10,889 nucleotides of DNA from Akkermansia sp. (GTDB lineage Bacteria > Verrucomicrobiota > Verrucomicrobiia > Verrucomicrobiales > Akkermansiaceae). Location: NCBI GenBank assembly GCA_017379255.1, contig JAFNWZ010000152.1:1-10889 (forward strand), given 5' to 3'. This document shows, piece by piece, positions 1 through 6,637 of the stretch (the stretch's first letter is position 1; each line of letters opens with the position of its first letter). The translations under genes were made by a program, and so were the position numbers. The notes under the pieces are model-generated. The model was not told the origin of the DNA. It searched no databases and saw only the letters and a list, made by a program, of their open reading frames with translations.

Positions 1-7
1 AAGGTGC

Positions 8-13
8 TATACT
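8..13 (+). promoter_or_regulatory. Candidate -10 element for the left-edge gene
   Basis: TATACT matches the sigma-70 -10 consensus at five of six positions. It predicts a transcription start near position 20 and a leader of about 10 nt before the ATG at 30. The matching -35 would lie outside the window, so the call rests on one hexamer. Confidence 0.35.
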
Positions 14-29
14 CAGCGCGTTTACGGCT

Positions 30-608
30 ATGAAAATGCGTTATCCGGGGATACTTCTGGCTTCCGTGCTCCTTCTCGGTGTGTGCTGGTGGAGCAGGGG
101 TGCTGCTGTCATCGAGCGTCCCGCAGACGCGGCCCGCGTTTCCCAACAGCCGGTGGAGTGGATGGAGGCGGACATGCAGGCCGCTGCCACCGTGCTGCGC
201 CTGCGGCTGGAGCAGGAACATGTGCTGGTCAATACGCTAGGCTTCTGCCATTACAACATCGTTTTCCATGCGGTGGTGGAGGAGTGTGTGCTGGGCGATA
301 TCCCTGTGGGTGCCCGGGTGCAGGTGGAGGCGGCGGATATCGAGGAATCCCCTTACCAGGAGGCGAATGAGGCATTCTGCGCCCAGCGGCGGCTGGAAAT
401 GAAGCTCGACCACGGCCAGCGCCGTGCCTGGTTGATTCTGCCGCCGGATGATGGGTTGACTGCTGTTCCCGGCGAAAACCTTTACCTCTGGAGCACAGGC
501 GTATCACTCGGCATGCCCGGGCTCTGGTGGGGCGAGAGAACCGAGAATCTGGTGCAGAAGTATCTGCCCCTCTGGCAGGAACGCCGGAAAATTACGACCG
601 CTTCCTGA
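30..608 (+). CDS. Signal-anchored hypothetical protein (192 aa)
   Basis: Function not recognised. A short basic N-terminus (MKMR) is followed by a hydrophobic stretch at residues 7-21, so the protein is exported or anchored in the inner membrane. The Cys at residue 19 follows a Val, so there is no good lipobox. The body has one long amphipathic stretch (about 44-65), then a probably beta-rich domain (66-165) with the pattern VVEECVLGDIPVGARVQVE at 82-100, which resembles the strand-turn-strand 'V..V.kGd..vG..v.V' pattern of small secreted beta-barrel domains. Cysteines at 73, 86 and 117 could form a disulfide. The C-terminus is Trp-rich (165-182). ATG at 30 was chosen over the ATG at 36 because it adds a second Lys before the hydrophobic core; there is no Shine-Dalgarno sequence. 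It is the only + strand gene here, and its last 17 bp overlap the end of the convergent lipoprotein gene. Confidence 0.75.
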   Translation: MKMRYPGILLASVLLLGVCWWSRGAAVIERPADAARVSQQPVEWMEADMQAAATVLRLRLEQEHVLVNTLGFCHYNIVFHAVVEECVLGDIPVGARVQVEAADIEESPYQEANEAFCAQRRLEMKLDHGQRRAWLILPPDDGLTAVPGENLYLWSTGVSLGMPGLWWGERTENLVQKYLPLWQERRKITTAS

Positions 609-1209
609 TGAGCTCATCCAGGGCATCGGTAGAGATGGTTCCCGATGAAGCCCTTTCGCCCCGGTGTTCGAGGAGAAATGCGGGCAGGCCGCTGGTGGGC
701 GTAGAGAAGTCTGCATCTATTTTATTCTCCAGATGCTGGCGTATGGGCTGCAGTGCTTGCTCATTGATATCGGCGAGTTTATCCGGTAGAAAGATGAGCC
801 GTATGGATTGCAGGATTTCGGTGGGCATTGCCGCCGGGTTTTCAAGTTTCTTTCCCTTGTACCAGTATACGAACGTTCCGTTCCGGCTATCGTAGTGGAT
901 GTTCAGACAGAGCGCGTCAAGTTCACCGTACGCCGGAGTCCGGTCAGGAAACCAGGCGCGGTAGGGCATCGGGGAGCCGGGAGCATAATTTTCGCTGGTG
1001 CTGATGCGGAAACGAACATCGTTGCCCAAGGCTTTTTTGTGCTCGAAGTAGTGGAAATCGGCATCGCTTCCCAGATAATCCACGCCCCTGGAAACCGTTT
1101 GCTGGAAGTTGATGTATTCCAGTGCCTGGTTCAGTGACCAGGTGTGCACCTGCTGCTGGCAGGAGCAGAGCAGCAGGGCAGAAAGAAGCATGCTGAATGC
1201 GTGTCTCAT
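592..1209 (-). CDS. Putative outer-envelope lipoprotein (205 aa)
   Basis: Last gene of the four-gene GH18 unit. The reading frame extends further upstream, but the ATG at 1209 was chosen. It starts a textbook short signal sequence (MRH, then a hydrophobic core at 5-14 ending LLLCSC), and its A overlaps the preceding gene's TGA to give an ATGA coupling junction (1206-1209). Cys17, preceded by L-C-S, is the likely lipidated residue, although Cys at the -2 position is unusual; cleavage by signal peptidase I remains possible. The mature part is mixed, with aromatic-rich strands (residues 83-120, including W86, Y94, Y106 and the Y115-W116-Y117 cluster) and then a helical segment (130-165). No known domain or catalytic motif was recognised. 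Its 3' end overlaps the convergent + strand gene by 17 bp. Export and envelope location are fairly sure; the role is unknown. Confidence 0.8.
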   Translation of the reverse strand: MRHAFSMLLSALLLCSCQQQVHTWSLNQALEYINFQQTVSRGVDYLGSDADFHYFEHKKALGNDVRFRISTSENYAPGSPMPYRAWFPDRTPAYGELDALCLNIHYDSRNGTFVYWYKGKKLENPAAMPTEILQSIRLIFLPDKLADINEQALQPIRQHLENKIDADFSTPTSGLPAFLLEHRGERASSGTISTDALDELIRKRS

Positions 1210-2255
1210 GGGAGCAGCGGGAGTTCGAGTTGTGTGATGAGCTTGCCTAATCCGGCAGAGCCGTAGCTTTTTGCTGCCTTGATATCCATGAGGGAAGAGG
1301 CAATCCGTTCGCGCTGGGGCATTTCGTTCTGCTCCATCCAGATGTCCCAGATGCTTCGGCGCTCTTCGCAAACGGAGGCAAGCTGTCGGCATTTGTCATA
1401 ATGTTGCTGCATGCCGGGCGCATATTCCTGTGCCGTTGCTTCGTCCCAGATGCCGAACAAGTCGCTGAGCATCCCATCGATGTGTTCCTGCAACTCCTTC
1501 GCTGCCTGCAATCTCTCTGCCTCCGGATATACCTTGCCAGTGGCGGAAATGTCGAACCATTGTTCTATTTCGTATTTTCTGCCTTCGCGCAACAGGGAAA
1601 CGGTATAGACCAGGAAACGTCTGCTGCCCCTGAACTCCATGCGTTGCTCTGCCTTGGTCTGCACGGGAAAGGCGTATAGGAGAAGCTGGGAGGCGATGAA
1701 CTGGCTTTTCGTGAAATCCTCCGCGGTAATGCCCCAGGCGCTCTCCGGGGTGAATCCGCATCCACCGTTGATGCCGCTTGCTACTTCATTGGGAAGCGGC
1801 ATCAGCACATCCGGGCTCAGTCCCTTTCCTTGCTCCAGCAGTTTTTCTGCTTTCCCCCTGCTTTCAGGAACGGGTTTGGTGAGGCTGCGCAGCATGTCAG
1901 TCTGAATCTGCCTGCTGATGTCCGGAGTGAGCGGCGAGGGGATGATGCTGTCCTCTGCCGGGAATCCCAGGGATTCCGCCAGAGACGCCGAACCGTAGAA
2001 ATAAGCTTTCTCCAGAGGGGCAGATTCGTTGCCATCTGTCCACCATTGCGGGTGCAGTGCTTTTTCTGCCACATCAGCGTGGGGCAGGTGGGGCAGCTTA
2101 TGTGCGGCATCATCGGCGCTCTCCTTGTCCTTGACCATCTCCAGCACCTGCCAGAAACCGGTTTCATATTCCTCGATGGCATCGTAATCGGCATCGGTGA
2201 GCCCGGTTGCCGGCAGCACCAACCCGCAGATGCACGAAAGAAGCGCTTTCTTCAT
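1206..2255 (-). CDS. Exported hypothetical protein (349 aa)
   Basis: Third gene of the GH18 unit. The start was placed at the ATG at 2255, not the in-frame ATG at 2270. At 2255 the protein begins MKKALLSC, a standard signal peptide with a hydrophobic core at residues 4-18, and the start forms the same ATGA overlap (2252-2255) as the neighbouring junctions. The longer form would place five polar residues ahead of that signal. The mature protein is rich in Glu and Lys and largely helical (about 22-65 and 115-145). A region at 160-240 contains a Gly-rich turn (GINGGCGF at 161-168), then strands around 205-235 (FRGSRRFLVYTVSL, EQWFD), and the C-terminal part (245-305) is helical. Cysteines at 166, 289 and 296 lie in the mature part. 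No known family was recognised. Coupling on both sides suggests it is made in step with the lipoprotein and the ankyrin protein. Neither the periplasm nor the cell exterior can be excluded. Confidence 0.8.
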   Translation of the reverse strand: MKKALLSCICGLVLPATGLTDADYDAIEEYETGFWQVLEMVKDKESADDAAHKLPHLPHADVAEKALHPQWWTDGNESAPLEKAYFYGSASLAESLGFPAEDSIIPSPLTPDISRQIQTDMLRSLTKPVPESRGKAEKLLEQGKGLSPDVLMPLPNEVASGINGGCGFTPESAWGITAEDFTKSQFIASQLLLYAFPVQTKAEQRMEFRGSRRFLVYTVSLLREGRKYEIEQWFDISATGKVYPEAERLQAAKELQEHIDGMLSDLFGIWDEATAQEYAPGMQQHYDKCRQLASVCEERRSIWDIWMEQNEMPQRERIASSLMDIKAAKSYGSAGLGKLITQLELPLLP

Positions 2256-2890
2256 ACTGGTCGAGAACATGATTGAAGCAATTCAGATTGTTTGAGAGTG
2301 AGGGTGTAAGATTCCGGTAGTCTGTGTGCCCCCGCAGAAATCAGCAGGCGAACCATGGCTTCTCTCTCTGTCCAGAGAGCCATCAGCAAGGGAGTGTGAC
2401 CGTGGCTGTTGATTGCGTCGGGGTTTGCCCCGGCCTCCAGTAGCAGGCGTATGGGTTCCAGCGGGGCGTTGTAGAATCCGCAATCCCAGCAGTGGTAAAT
2501 CAGCGGGGTGTCTCCCCGCTTGTTTCTTGCGTTCGCACTGGCTCCGGCTTTCAGGGCAAGTGCAGCCAGATTGCACCTGGTGAACAGGAGCCGCGTGGCC
2601 GTTGCGCTGCGGAGTGCCGGGGGCGTGTGCTCCAGAATCAGACGGGCGGTGGTGGCGTCACTGGCGTAGTCGATGAGGGGGCGGTTTCCCTTGTTTCTGG
2701 CCTGGGTGTCGGCTCCGGCGCCCAGCAGGAGCTGCGCCGTCTCCGGAGAACGGGTGTATGCCGCCAGCATCAGGGGCGTGCGCCCTTTGCCATCGCGCGT
2801 GTCCACGGGTACACCAAGGGACAGCAGCTCTGCCACCCGGGGCGCGTTGCTGCACCAGGCTGCATACAGTAACTGGGATTCTGGCGTCAT
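2252..2890 (-). CDS. Ankyrin-repeat protein without signal peptide (212 aa)
   Basis: Ankyrin repeats are helix-turn-helix protein-binding modules, so the likely role is binding a partner protein. About six units fill the protein: residues 5-34, 36-67 (RTPLMLAA, LLLGAGAD), 69-92 (short), 97-125 (degenerate, with the turn LALKAGASANARNKRG), 127-163 (DTPLIYHC, LLLEAGANPDAINSHG) and 165-189 (HTPLLMAL, LLISAGAH). The hallmark TPL and LLL.AGA elements are clear. The N-terminus (MTPESQLLYAAW) is not hydrophobic enough for export, so the protein is predicted to be cytoplasmic, unlike its three operon partners and unlike the exported ankyrin protein at 6634-7410. Both ends are ATGA overlaps (2887-2890 with GH18, 2252-2255 with the next gene). 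The Cys residues (13, 106, 134, 137, 208) are relatively many for an ankyrin protein; C134 and C137 form a CWDC pair. The target is unknown. Confidence 0.88.
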   Translation of the reverse strand: MTPESQLLYAAWCSNAPRVAELLSLGVPVDTRDGKGRTPLMLAAYTRSPETAQLLLGAGADTQARNKGNRPLIDYASDATTARLILEHTPPALRSATATRLLFTRCNLAALALKAGASANARNKRGDTPLIYHCWDCGFYNAPLEPIRLLLEAGANPDAINSHGHTPLLMALWTEREAMVRLLISAGAHRLPESYTLTLKQSELLQSCSRPV

Positions 2891-4365
2891 TTCTTAGCTT
2901 TTGGTTGGCGCACCACCTTGTACATGGCCTTGGCCAGCGAGGCGCGGTGATTCAGTTTGACATCGGTATCGTATGCCCATATCATGACGCCGCCGAATTT
3001 CTCCTGCTTCATCCAGCGGCATTTCTCGGCGATGAGCTGCGGGCCGTTGAACGAATGCATGGGGCCGGGCGAACCATCCTGGTTTTTGGATTGGAACTCA
3101 TTCTCTGTGGGCTTGATGCGCGGATACCAGCTGATAATCTGCGAGTAGCCGTACTGGGTGCTCAGCGTGCCTTTCTGGTTGCTGTAGAAGGGCAGGCCGA
3201 TGACTACGCGCTGCCTGGGCATGTGAAAATCATTCAGGCATTTGCGCGCGTCTCCCTGGAAACGCCCCATCGAGGAATGCTGGTCGGCCAGGTCATCGTA
3301 TGACATGGTCATGAGGAAGTCCAGCTGGTCGGTGACATCGTAGATGGGTACCTTGTAGGTGACAGAGGCTGCAATGCTGATGGAAAAGGCCGAGCCTGCC
3401 AGTTCTTCCCGCAAATCGGCAATGAAGAGCCCGAAATTCACCCATTGGTCGTGGGTATCCGGGTATTCCCAGTCAATGTCAATGCCATTGTATCCGCGCT
3501 CAATAGCCCAGGTAGCCATGTTGCGCGCCAGCTTGCGGCGTGTTTCGGGATTGGCTACTGCCTGAGTCATGGGCTCATCCATGTGCGCAAAGCCAGCCAG
3601 CAGGAGCGATTTTGCCTTGGCTTCATTGTGCAGACGCTTGATTTCAGCCAGTGCTTCATCTGACACCACCTGGGGGTCAGCTCCTTCGCCCGCCCATTGG
3701 TACTGCACATCGCCTTCTGCTGATACCGTGTAGGCAAAGTGCACCAGGTCAGTAAACAGGTTGAAGTGCTCGGGGGTAAGGTGTACTGCTTCCTTGGCAT
3801 TTCCCCAGCCTTTCACCCAGCGGGGGCGGTAATAGGGAACTACGCGGTATGGGAAGGGGTAGATCCGGCCGGCTACTCTCTCCTTAAGCGCAGCTGCCCG
3901 TTTCAGCTTAGGTTTTACTGTGCTGCCGTCTGCCAGGGTGACCCTGGTGCACAGCGCATCAATGAGACTGCCTCGTTTAGCTCCGCGCCCCAGGTTGTAG
4001 CTCAACCAGTAATAGACAGGCTCGCTGCCGATTTCGATTTCTACATCAAAGGAAAATTTCCCTTTCTTGTCTGGCTTTGCCTTGCCTTTTTCCTGCGCCA
4101 GTTTGTTGGTGTTGAGTGTGTATCCGTTCCACCCTCCGGAGGTGGAGAGGTACGCCATCTGGATATCTGATGTCTGCGAGGTTTTTCCATCGCTGAATTC
4201 CAGCTTTGTTATTTTTTCGCCAGGTTCACCAGTGATTTTGAGTTGCAGGACGGCCTGCTGCTTCACATCCGGGTAGAATACGCCGTGCGTGTGGCGCATT
4301 TCCACCGTTACGCCCTGCGTCAGTTGCAGCAAACTGGTTACCAGAATAAGCAAGAGCCATCTCAT
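2887..4365 (-). CDS. Secreted GH18 glycoside hydrolase with extra N-terminal domain
   Basis: Glycoside hydrolase family 18 cleaves beta-1,4-linked GlcNAc in chitin (chitinases) or in N-glycan cores (endo-beta-N-acetylglucosaminidases) by substrate-assisted catalysis. Counting from the ATG at 4365 (492 aa), the catalytic signature YNGIDIDWEYPD has D296, D298 and the acid Glu at E300. MTMSYDD supplies the conserved Tyr-Asp (356-357), and IWAYD supplies the barrel-floor Trp (W463). The barrel spans about 168-488. Residues 1-18 are a signal peptide. Residues 19-150 form an extra beta-rich domain with WLSYNLGRGAKRGS and DALCTRVTL. The usual SxGG strand is replaced by AGFA (257-260), and the first Asp of DxxDxDxE is Asn293. 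The ATG at 4365 was chosen because a good promoter ends just before it; ATG at 4374 or 4389 is possible. It is first in a four-gene coupled unit. The GH18 assignment is firm; the substrate is not known. Confidence 0.93.
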   Translation of the reverse strand: MRWLLLILVTSLLQLTQGVTVEMRHTHGVFYPDVKQQAVLQLKITGEPGEKITKLEFSDGKTSQTSDIQMAYLSTSGGWNGYTLNTNKLAQEKGKAKPDKKGKFSFDVEIEIGSEPVYYWLSYNLGRGAKRGSLIDALCTRVTLADGSTVKPKLKRAAALKERVAGRIYPFPYRVVPYYRPRWVKGWGNAKEAVHLTPEHFNLFTDLVHFAYTVSAEGDVQYQWAGEGADPQVVSDEALAEIKRLHNEAKAKSLLLAGFAHMDEPMTQAVANPETRRKLARNMATWAIERGYNGIDIDWEYPDTHDQWVNFGLFIADLREELAGSAFSISIAASVTYKVPIYDVTDQLDFLMTMSYDDLADQHSSMGRFQGDARKCLNDFHMPRQRVVIGLPFYSNQKGTLSTQYGYSQIISWYPRIKPTENEFQSKNQDGSPGPMHSFNGPQLIAEKCRWMKQEKFGGVMIWAYDTDVKLNHRASLAKAMYKVVRQPKAKK

Positions 4366-4372
4366 GCCCCGC

Positions 4373-4401
4373 ATTCTATCAGATACCATCTGCTTTGCCA
4401 A
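4373..4401 (-). promoter_or_regulatory. Candidate promoter of the GH18 unit (near-leaderless)
   Basis: On the - strand, TTGGCA (4401-4396) and TAGAAT (4378-4373) are separated by exactly 17 bp; each hexamer matches the sigma-70 consensus at five of six positions. The predicted transcription start is near 4366, one base before the ATG at 4365. The ATG at 4374 would lie inside the -10 box. This favours the 4365 start and marks GH18 as the first gene of its own unit. Confidence 0.5.
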
Positions 4402-4421
4402 GAAGGAAAGCCATCTGGTAT

Positions 4422-4438
4422 CGCCCGGGCGGGGGGGG
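4422..4438. other. GC palindrome plus eight-G homopolymer between two units
   Basis: The gap between the membrane-protein stop (4452) and the GH18 start contains a perfect 10-bp palindrome, CGCCCGGGCG (4422-4431), which runs into a tract of eight G (4431-4438; C on the transcribed strand). It could act as a terminator stem for the upstream unit, although no tight T-run follows, only a pyrimidine-rich stretch after about 10 nt. Homopolymers of this length can slip during replication. Confidence 0.4.
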
Positions 4439-4451
4439 CGTGGCTGGAGAT

Positions 4452-4904
4452 TTACCCATTCAGCAGGGCGCTCAGGAGGCTTAACACATAGTGCCCGAGG
4501 AATATCGTTCCCGATGCGAACAATGCAAGTTTTCCGTATGTGATGCGGGTGCGTTCCTTTTTTTGCGTGATGAGCTGCTTGAGTACATGAATGAAGCCAA
4601 GCAGCGCGTTCAGGAAAAGGTTGCAGAGAAGAGAGTACAGTATAATGGCGATAATATGGCCTGCGTCCGGGCTGTCTGCCGCGGTTTTTTCATGAAGAAC
4701 CAACCACAATATCGTTGCCAGAAGCGCGATGATGAGCATATTCAGCATAACCCAACGGGTGTATCTGAACTTCTGTTTTTTGACATGGATGATGCAGCCT
4801 GGCTTGGAACAGGTGTGGACGGTGCCGTCCTTCCGTGGTATAATGCCGCTGACGCACAGCCCTATCATGATGAACAGGAACAGGACGAGTAATATCTTTT
4901 CCAT
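4452..4904 (-). CDS. Small multi-pass membrane protein (150 aa)
   Basis: Function not recognised. Four hydrophobic segments are visible at about residues 3-20, 52-70, 83-104 and 126-147, so it is an inner-membrane protein. The first loop (21-50) is basic and holds the motif TCSKPGC (C32 and C37), which could bind a metal or form a disulfide. The second loop (71-82) is acidic (DSPDAG), and the third (109-125) is strongly basic (KQLITQKKERTR), so by the positive-inside rule the first and third loops are probably cytoplasmic. ATG at 4904 is 9 nt after the patatin stop codon, so it is very probably co-transcribed with the lipase and is the last gene of its unit. There is no Shine-Dalgarno sequence. 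A membrane partner for the patatin is conceivable, but the evidence is only adjacency. Confidence 0.8.
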   Translation of the reverse strand: MEKILLVLFLFIMIGLCVSGIIPRKDGTVHTCSKPGCIIHVKKQKFRYTRWVMLNMLIIALLATILWLVLHEKTAADSPDAGHIIAIILYSLLCNLFLNALLGFIHVLKQLITQKKERTRITYGKLALFASGTIFLGHYVLSLLSALLNG

Positions 4905-4913
4905 ACAGGGGAG

Positions 4914-5759
4914 TTATGCGAGGTAGTTGCGGATGTCGGCAAGGCGTTTCTCTGCGGTGGCGCGGCCGATGTTGTAGGTGGCGCGGAGCACGGCGGGGTC
5001 TTTGGTGAGGCGCTTGACGGGCAGGGGGGCAGCGGGGCGGATGACCAGGGCTTTGCCGGCGGCTTCCTGACGGTTCACATAGTCCCTCTGGGCGTTGTAC
5101 ATGAGGTGGCGCACTTCCATCGCCTGCACCAGTGCCGGGTATTTGCGGTACAGGAAGCGGATGAAGGGCATGGCGACGCTTTCTTTCTTATCATACTCTG
5201 CATGCTGGGTGAGGATGACCACGTTGCGCGTGTAGCCGATACTCTCAAAATACTGCAGAGGAATTGCGTCGGCAATGCCGCCGTCCAGCAGTTTCAGCCC
5301 ATTTATTTCCACGATTTCCGACACCAGGGGCATGGAGGCCGAGGCCCGTATCCAGTCGAACTCGTGGTCCTCCCGGCCCTTGAATTCGTGGTAGTGCGGC
5401 TTGCCGGTTGCAATGTCTGTGCAGACGAGGTGGAACTCCATGGGGTTGGCTTCATAGGTCTCGAAATCAAACGGGTCATGCACGAGCGGCACTTCTCCGT
5501 AGCAGAAGTCTTTGCTGTACAGGTTGCCATCGCGGATGAGGTTCCACAGGCTGCAGTAGCGTTTGTCGTTGCAGAAGCGCTCGTTGTAGCGGATGGCGCG
5601 GCCAATCTGGCGGGATTTGTAGTTTACGCCGAAGGCCGCCCCGGCGGAAACGCCGATGGCGCCGTCAAATTCAATGCCGTGCTCCATCATCACGTCGATG
5701 ACTCCGGCGGTGAACATGCCGCGCATGGCTCCGCCTTCCATGATGAGTCCTTTTTTCAT
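4914..5759 (-). CDS. Patatin-like phospholipase (281 aa)
   Basis: Patatin-family enzymes hydrolyse acyl ester bonds of phospholipids or other lipids with a Ser-Asp dyad. All diagnostic elements are present from the ATG at 5759: the glycine-rich oxyanion loop EGGAMRG (8-14), the nucleophile elbow GVSAG with Ser38, and DGG with Asp159 (LLDGGIADAIP). The length and the N-terminus (MKKGLIMEGGAMRGMFTAG) resemble the stand-alone bacterial patatins of the RssA/YjjU type more than long toxin-like patatins. There is no signal peptide or membrane segment, so the product should be cytoplasmic. The frame is open for 68 codons upstream, but that part lies inside the preceding gene and lacks patatin sequence. 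The ATG at 5759 gives the ATGA overlap (5756-5759) with the preceding gene. It is followed 9 nt later by the small membrane protein gene. The catalytic residues are intact, so it is probably active; the substrate is unknown. Confidence 0.93.
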   Translation of the reverse strand: MKKGLIMEGGAMRGMFTAGVIDVMMEHGIEFDGAIGVSAGAAFGVNYKSRQIGRAIRYNERFCNDKRYCSLWNLIRDGNLYSKDFCYGEVPLVHDPFDFETYEANPMEFHLVCTDIATGKPHYHEFKGREDHEFDWIRASASMPLVSEIVEINGLKLLDGGIADAIPLQYFESIGYTRNVVILTQHAEYDKKESVAMPFIRFLYRKYPALVQAMEVRHLMYNAQRDYVNRQEAAGKALVIRPAAPLPVKRLTKDPAVLRATYNIGRATAEKRLADIRNYLA

Positions 5760-6637
5760 GAGGGGGCGTTTTCCTGCGGTTTCAGTAACAGGGTTTTCAG
5801 CTGAGGCAGCGTATCGAAGAAGGGGGCCAGTGCCTGCATCCGGGCTGCGCTGCGGCGATTTTTCGGGAGCACCGGGTCGCCGAACGGGTGCGAATAGGCG
5901 CCGATTTCGGTGAGCGCCAGATGGAATTGCTCTGCCAGGGCGTTGAGCCGCAGAATCTCCCATGCGCCTCCTTGTCTGAAATACCGGAGAGTCTCGTATT
6001 GTTGTTGCAGGGCAGCGGCGCAGTCCCGGTCATTTTCCATGGCAGCGGCGGCGCAGATGCCGGTGAAGAAATGAAGCGCGGTTTTGTAATCCTTTGCCCA
6101 GCGTTTCTGCAGCAGTTGCGCGGGCAGTTGCAGCACGGCAGCGCCGCCTAGCTTATCCACCAGCGTCTGCACGGCCTGGCGCAATGCCGGGTCTGCCTTT
6201 TTGTCTGTCAGGATGTCTTCTGCATCTGCGCTCAGCAGCTCCAGGGTTTCAAAGCCTTCGTCCAGGATGGGGGCCTCGTAATCAATACCACATTCGCCGG
6301 CATAGACATAAAGCATCCATTGCCCCTGCCAGAGAATGGCATCGGCCAGCATGATGATGTTTTCCCGGTATGCCGGCGCCAGCAGCCGCAGAGTTACCAG
6401 AGGGGCTTCTATGCGTTCTGCAGCCTGGTGGATGCGTGCGGCGGTCAGTTTGCCGTCCTGCTGCAGGAGTTGCAGTTCGCGTAATTCCTGGTAGATAGCC
6501 ATGGCCTCTGCCAGCGAAGTGCGGGCAATGTCTGCGCTGACCGGGGCGGTCACCTGCGGCGCGGGGGCTGCCTGCTGTGCAGGACACGGCAGCAGCGCAA
6601 GGCTGATAAGGGCGGTGATGAGTAGATGGCGGGTCAT
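5756..6637 (-). CDS. Exported helical hypothetical protein (293 aa)
   Basis: No family was recognised. Residues 1-20 form a signal peptide (MTRH, hydrophobic core LLITALISLALL, then PCPA before QQ), with a Pro/Ala-rich spacer at 21-34 and a long predominantly alpha-helical body from about 36 to 270. Helices are rich in Ala, Leu, Gln and Glu, as in TPR-like or helical-bundle periplasmic proteins, but no repeat period could be fixed by eye. Aromatic clusters are at 105-112 (WQGQWMLY) and 239-250. Cys18 is preceded by P, so this is not a lipobox. The gene sits in the middle of an overlapping chain: its ATG overlaps the stop of the duplicated ankyrin gene (6634-6637), and its stop overlaps the patatin ATG (5756-5759). 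This implies coupled synthesis with both. Periplasmic location is inferred from the signal alone. Confidence 0.8.
   Translation of the reverse strand: MTRHLLITALISLALLPCPAQQAAPAPQVTAPVSADIARTSLAEAMAIYQELRELQLLQQDGKLTAARIHQAAERIEAPLVTLRLLAPAYRENIIMLADAILWQGQWMLYVYAGECGIDYEAPILDEGFETLELLSADAEDILTDKKADPALRQAVQTLVDKLGGAAVLQLPAQLLQKRWAKDYKTALHFFTGICAAAAMENDRDCAAALQQQYETLRYFRQGGAWEILRLNALAEQFHLALTEIGAYSHPFGDPVLPKNRRSAARMQALAPFFDTLPQLKTLLLKPQENAPS

Noticed and set aside
607..618. Perfect palindrome GATGAGCTCATC at the convergent gene ends
   Set aside because: Six-base arms with no loop and no T-run; it lies within the lipoprotein coding sequence, so it is not a convincing terminator.
4382..4422. 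Inverted repeat GATACCA / TGGTATC around the GH18 -35 box
   Set aside because: Seven-base arms 27 bp apart are expected by chance at this scale; it could be an operator, but nothing else supports that.
4491..4892. 133-codon + strand frame opposite the small membrane protein
   Set aside because: The - strand frame has four membrane segments and operon spacing; the + strand product has neither.
5106..5804. 232-codon + strand frame opposite the patatin gene
   Set aside because: Antisense to an intact enzyme with all catalytic motifs.
5760..5963. N-terminal extension of the patatin by 68 codons
   Set aside because: It lies wholly inside the preceding gene, is rich in Arg and Pro, and lacks patatin sequence; the ATG at 5759 gives the standard ATGA junction.
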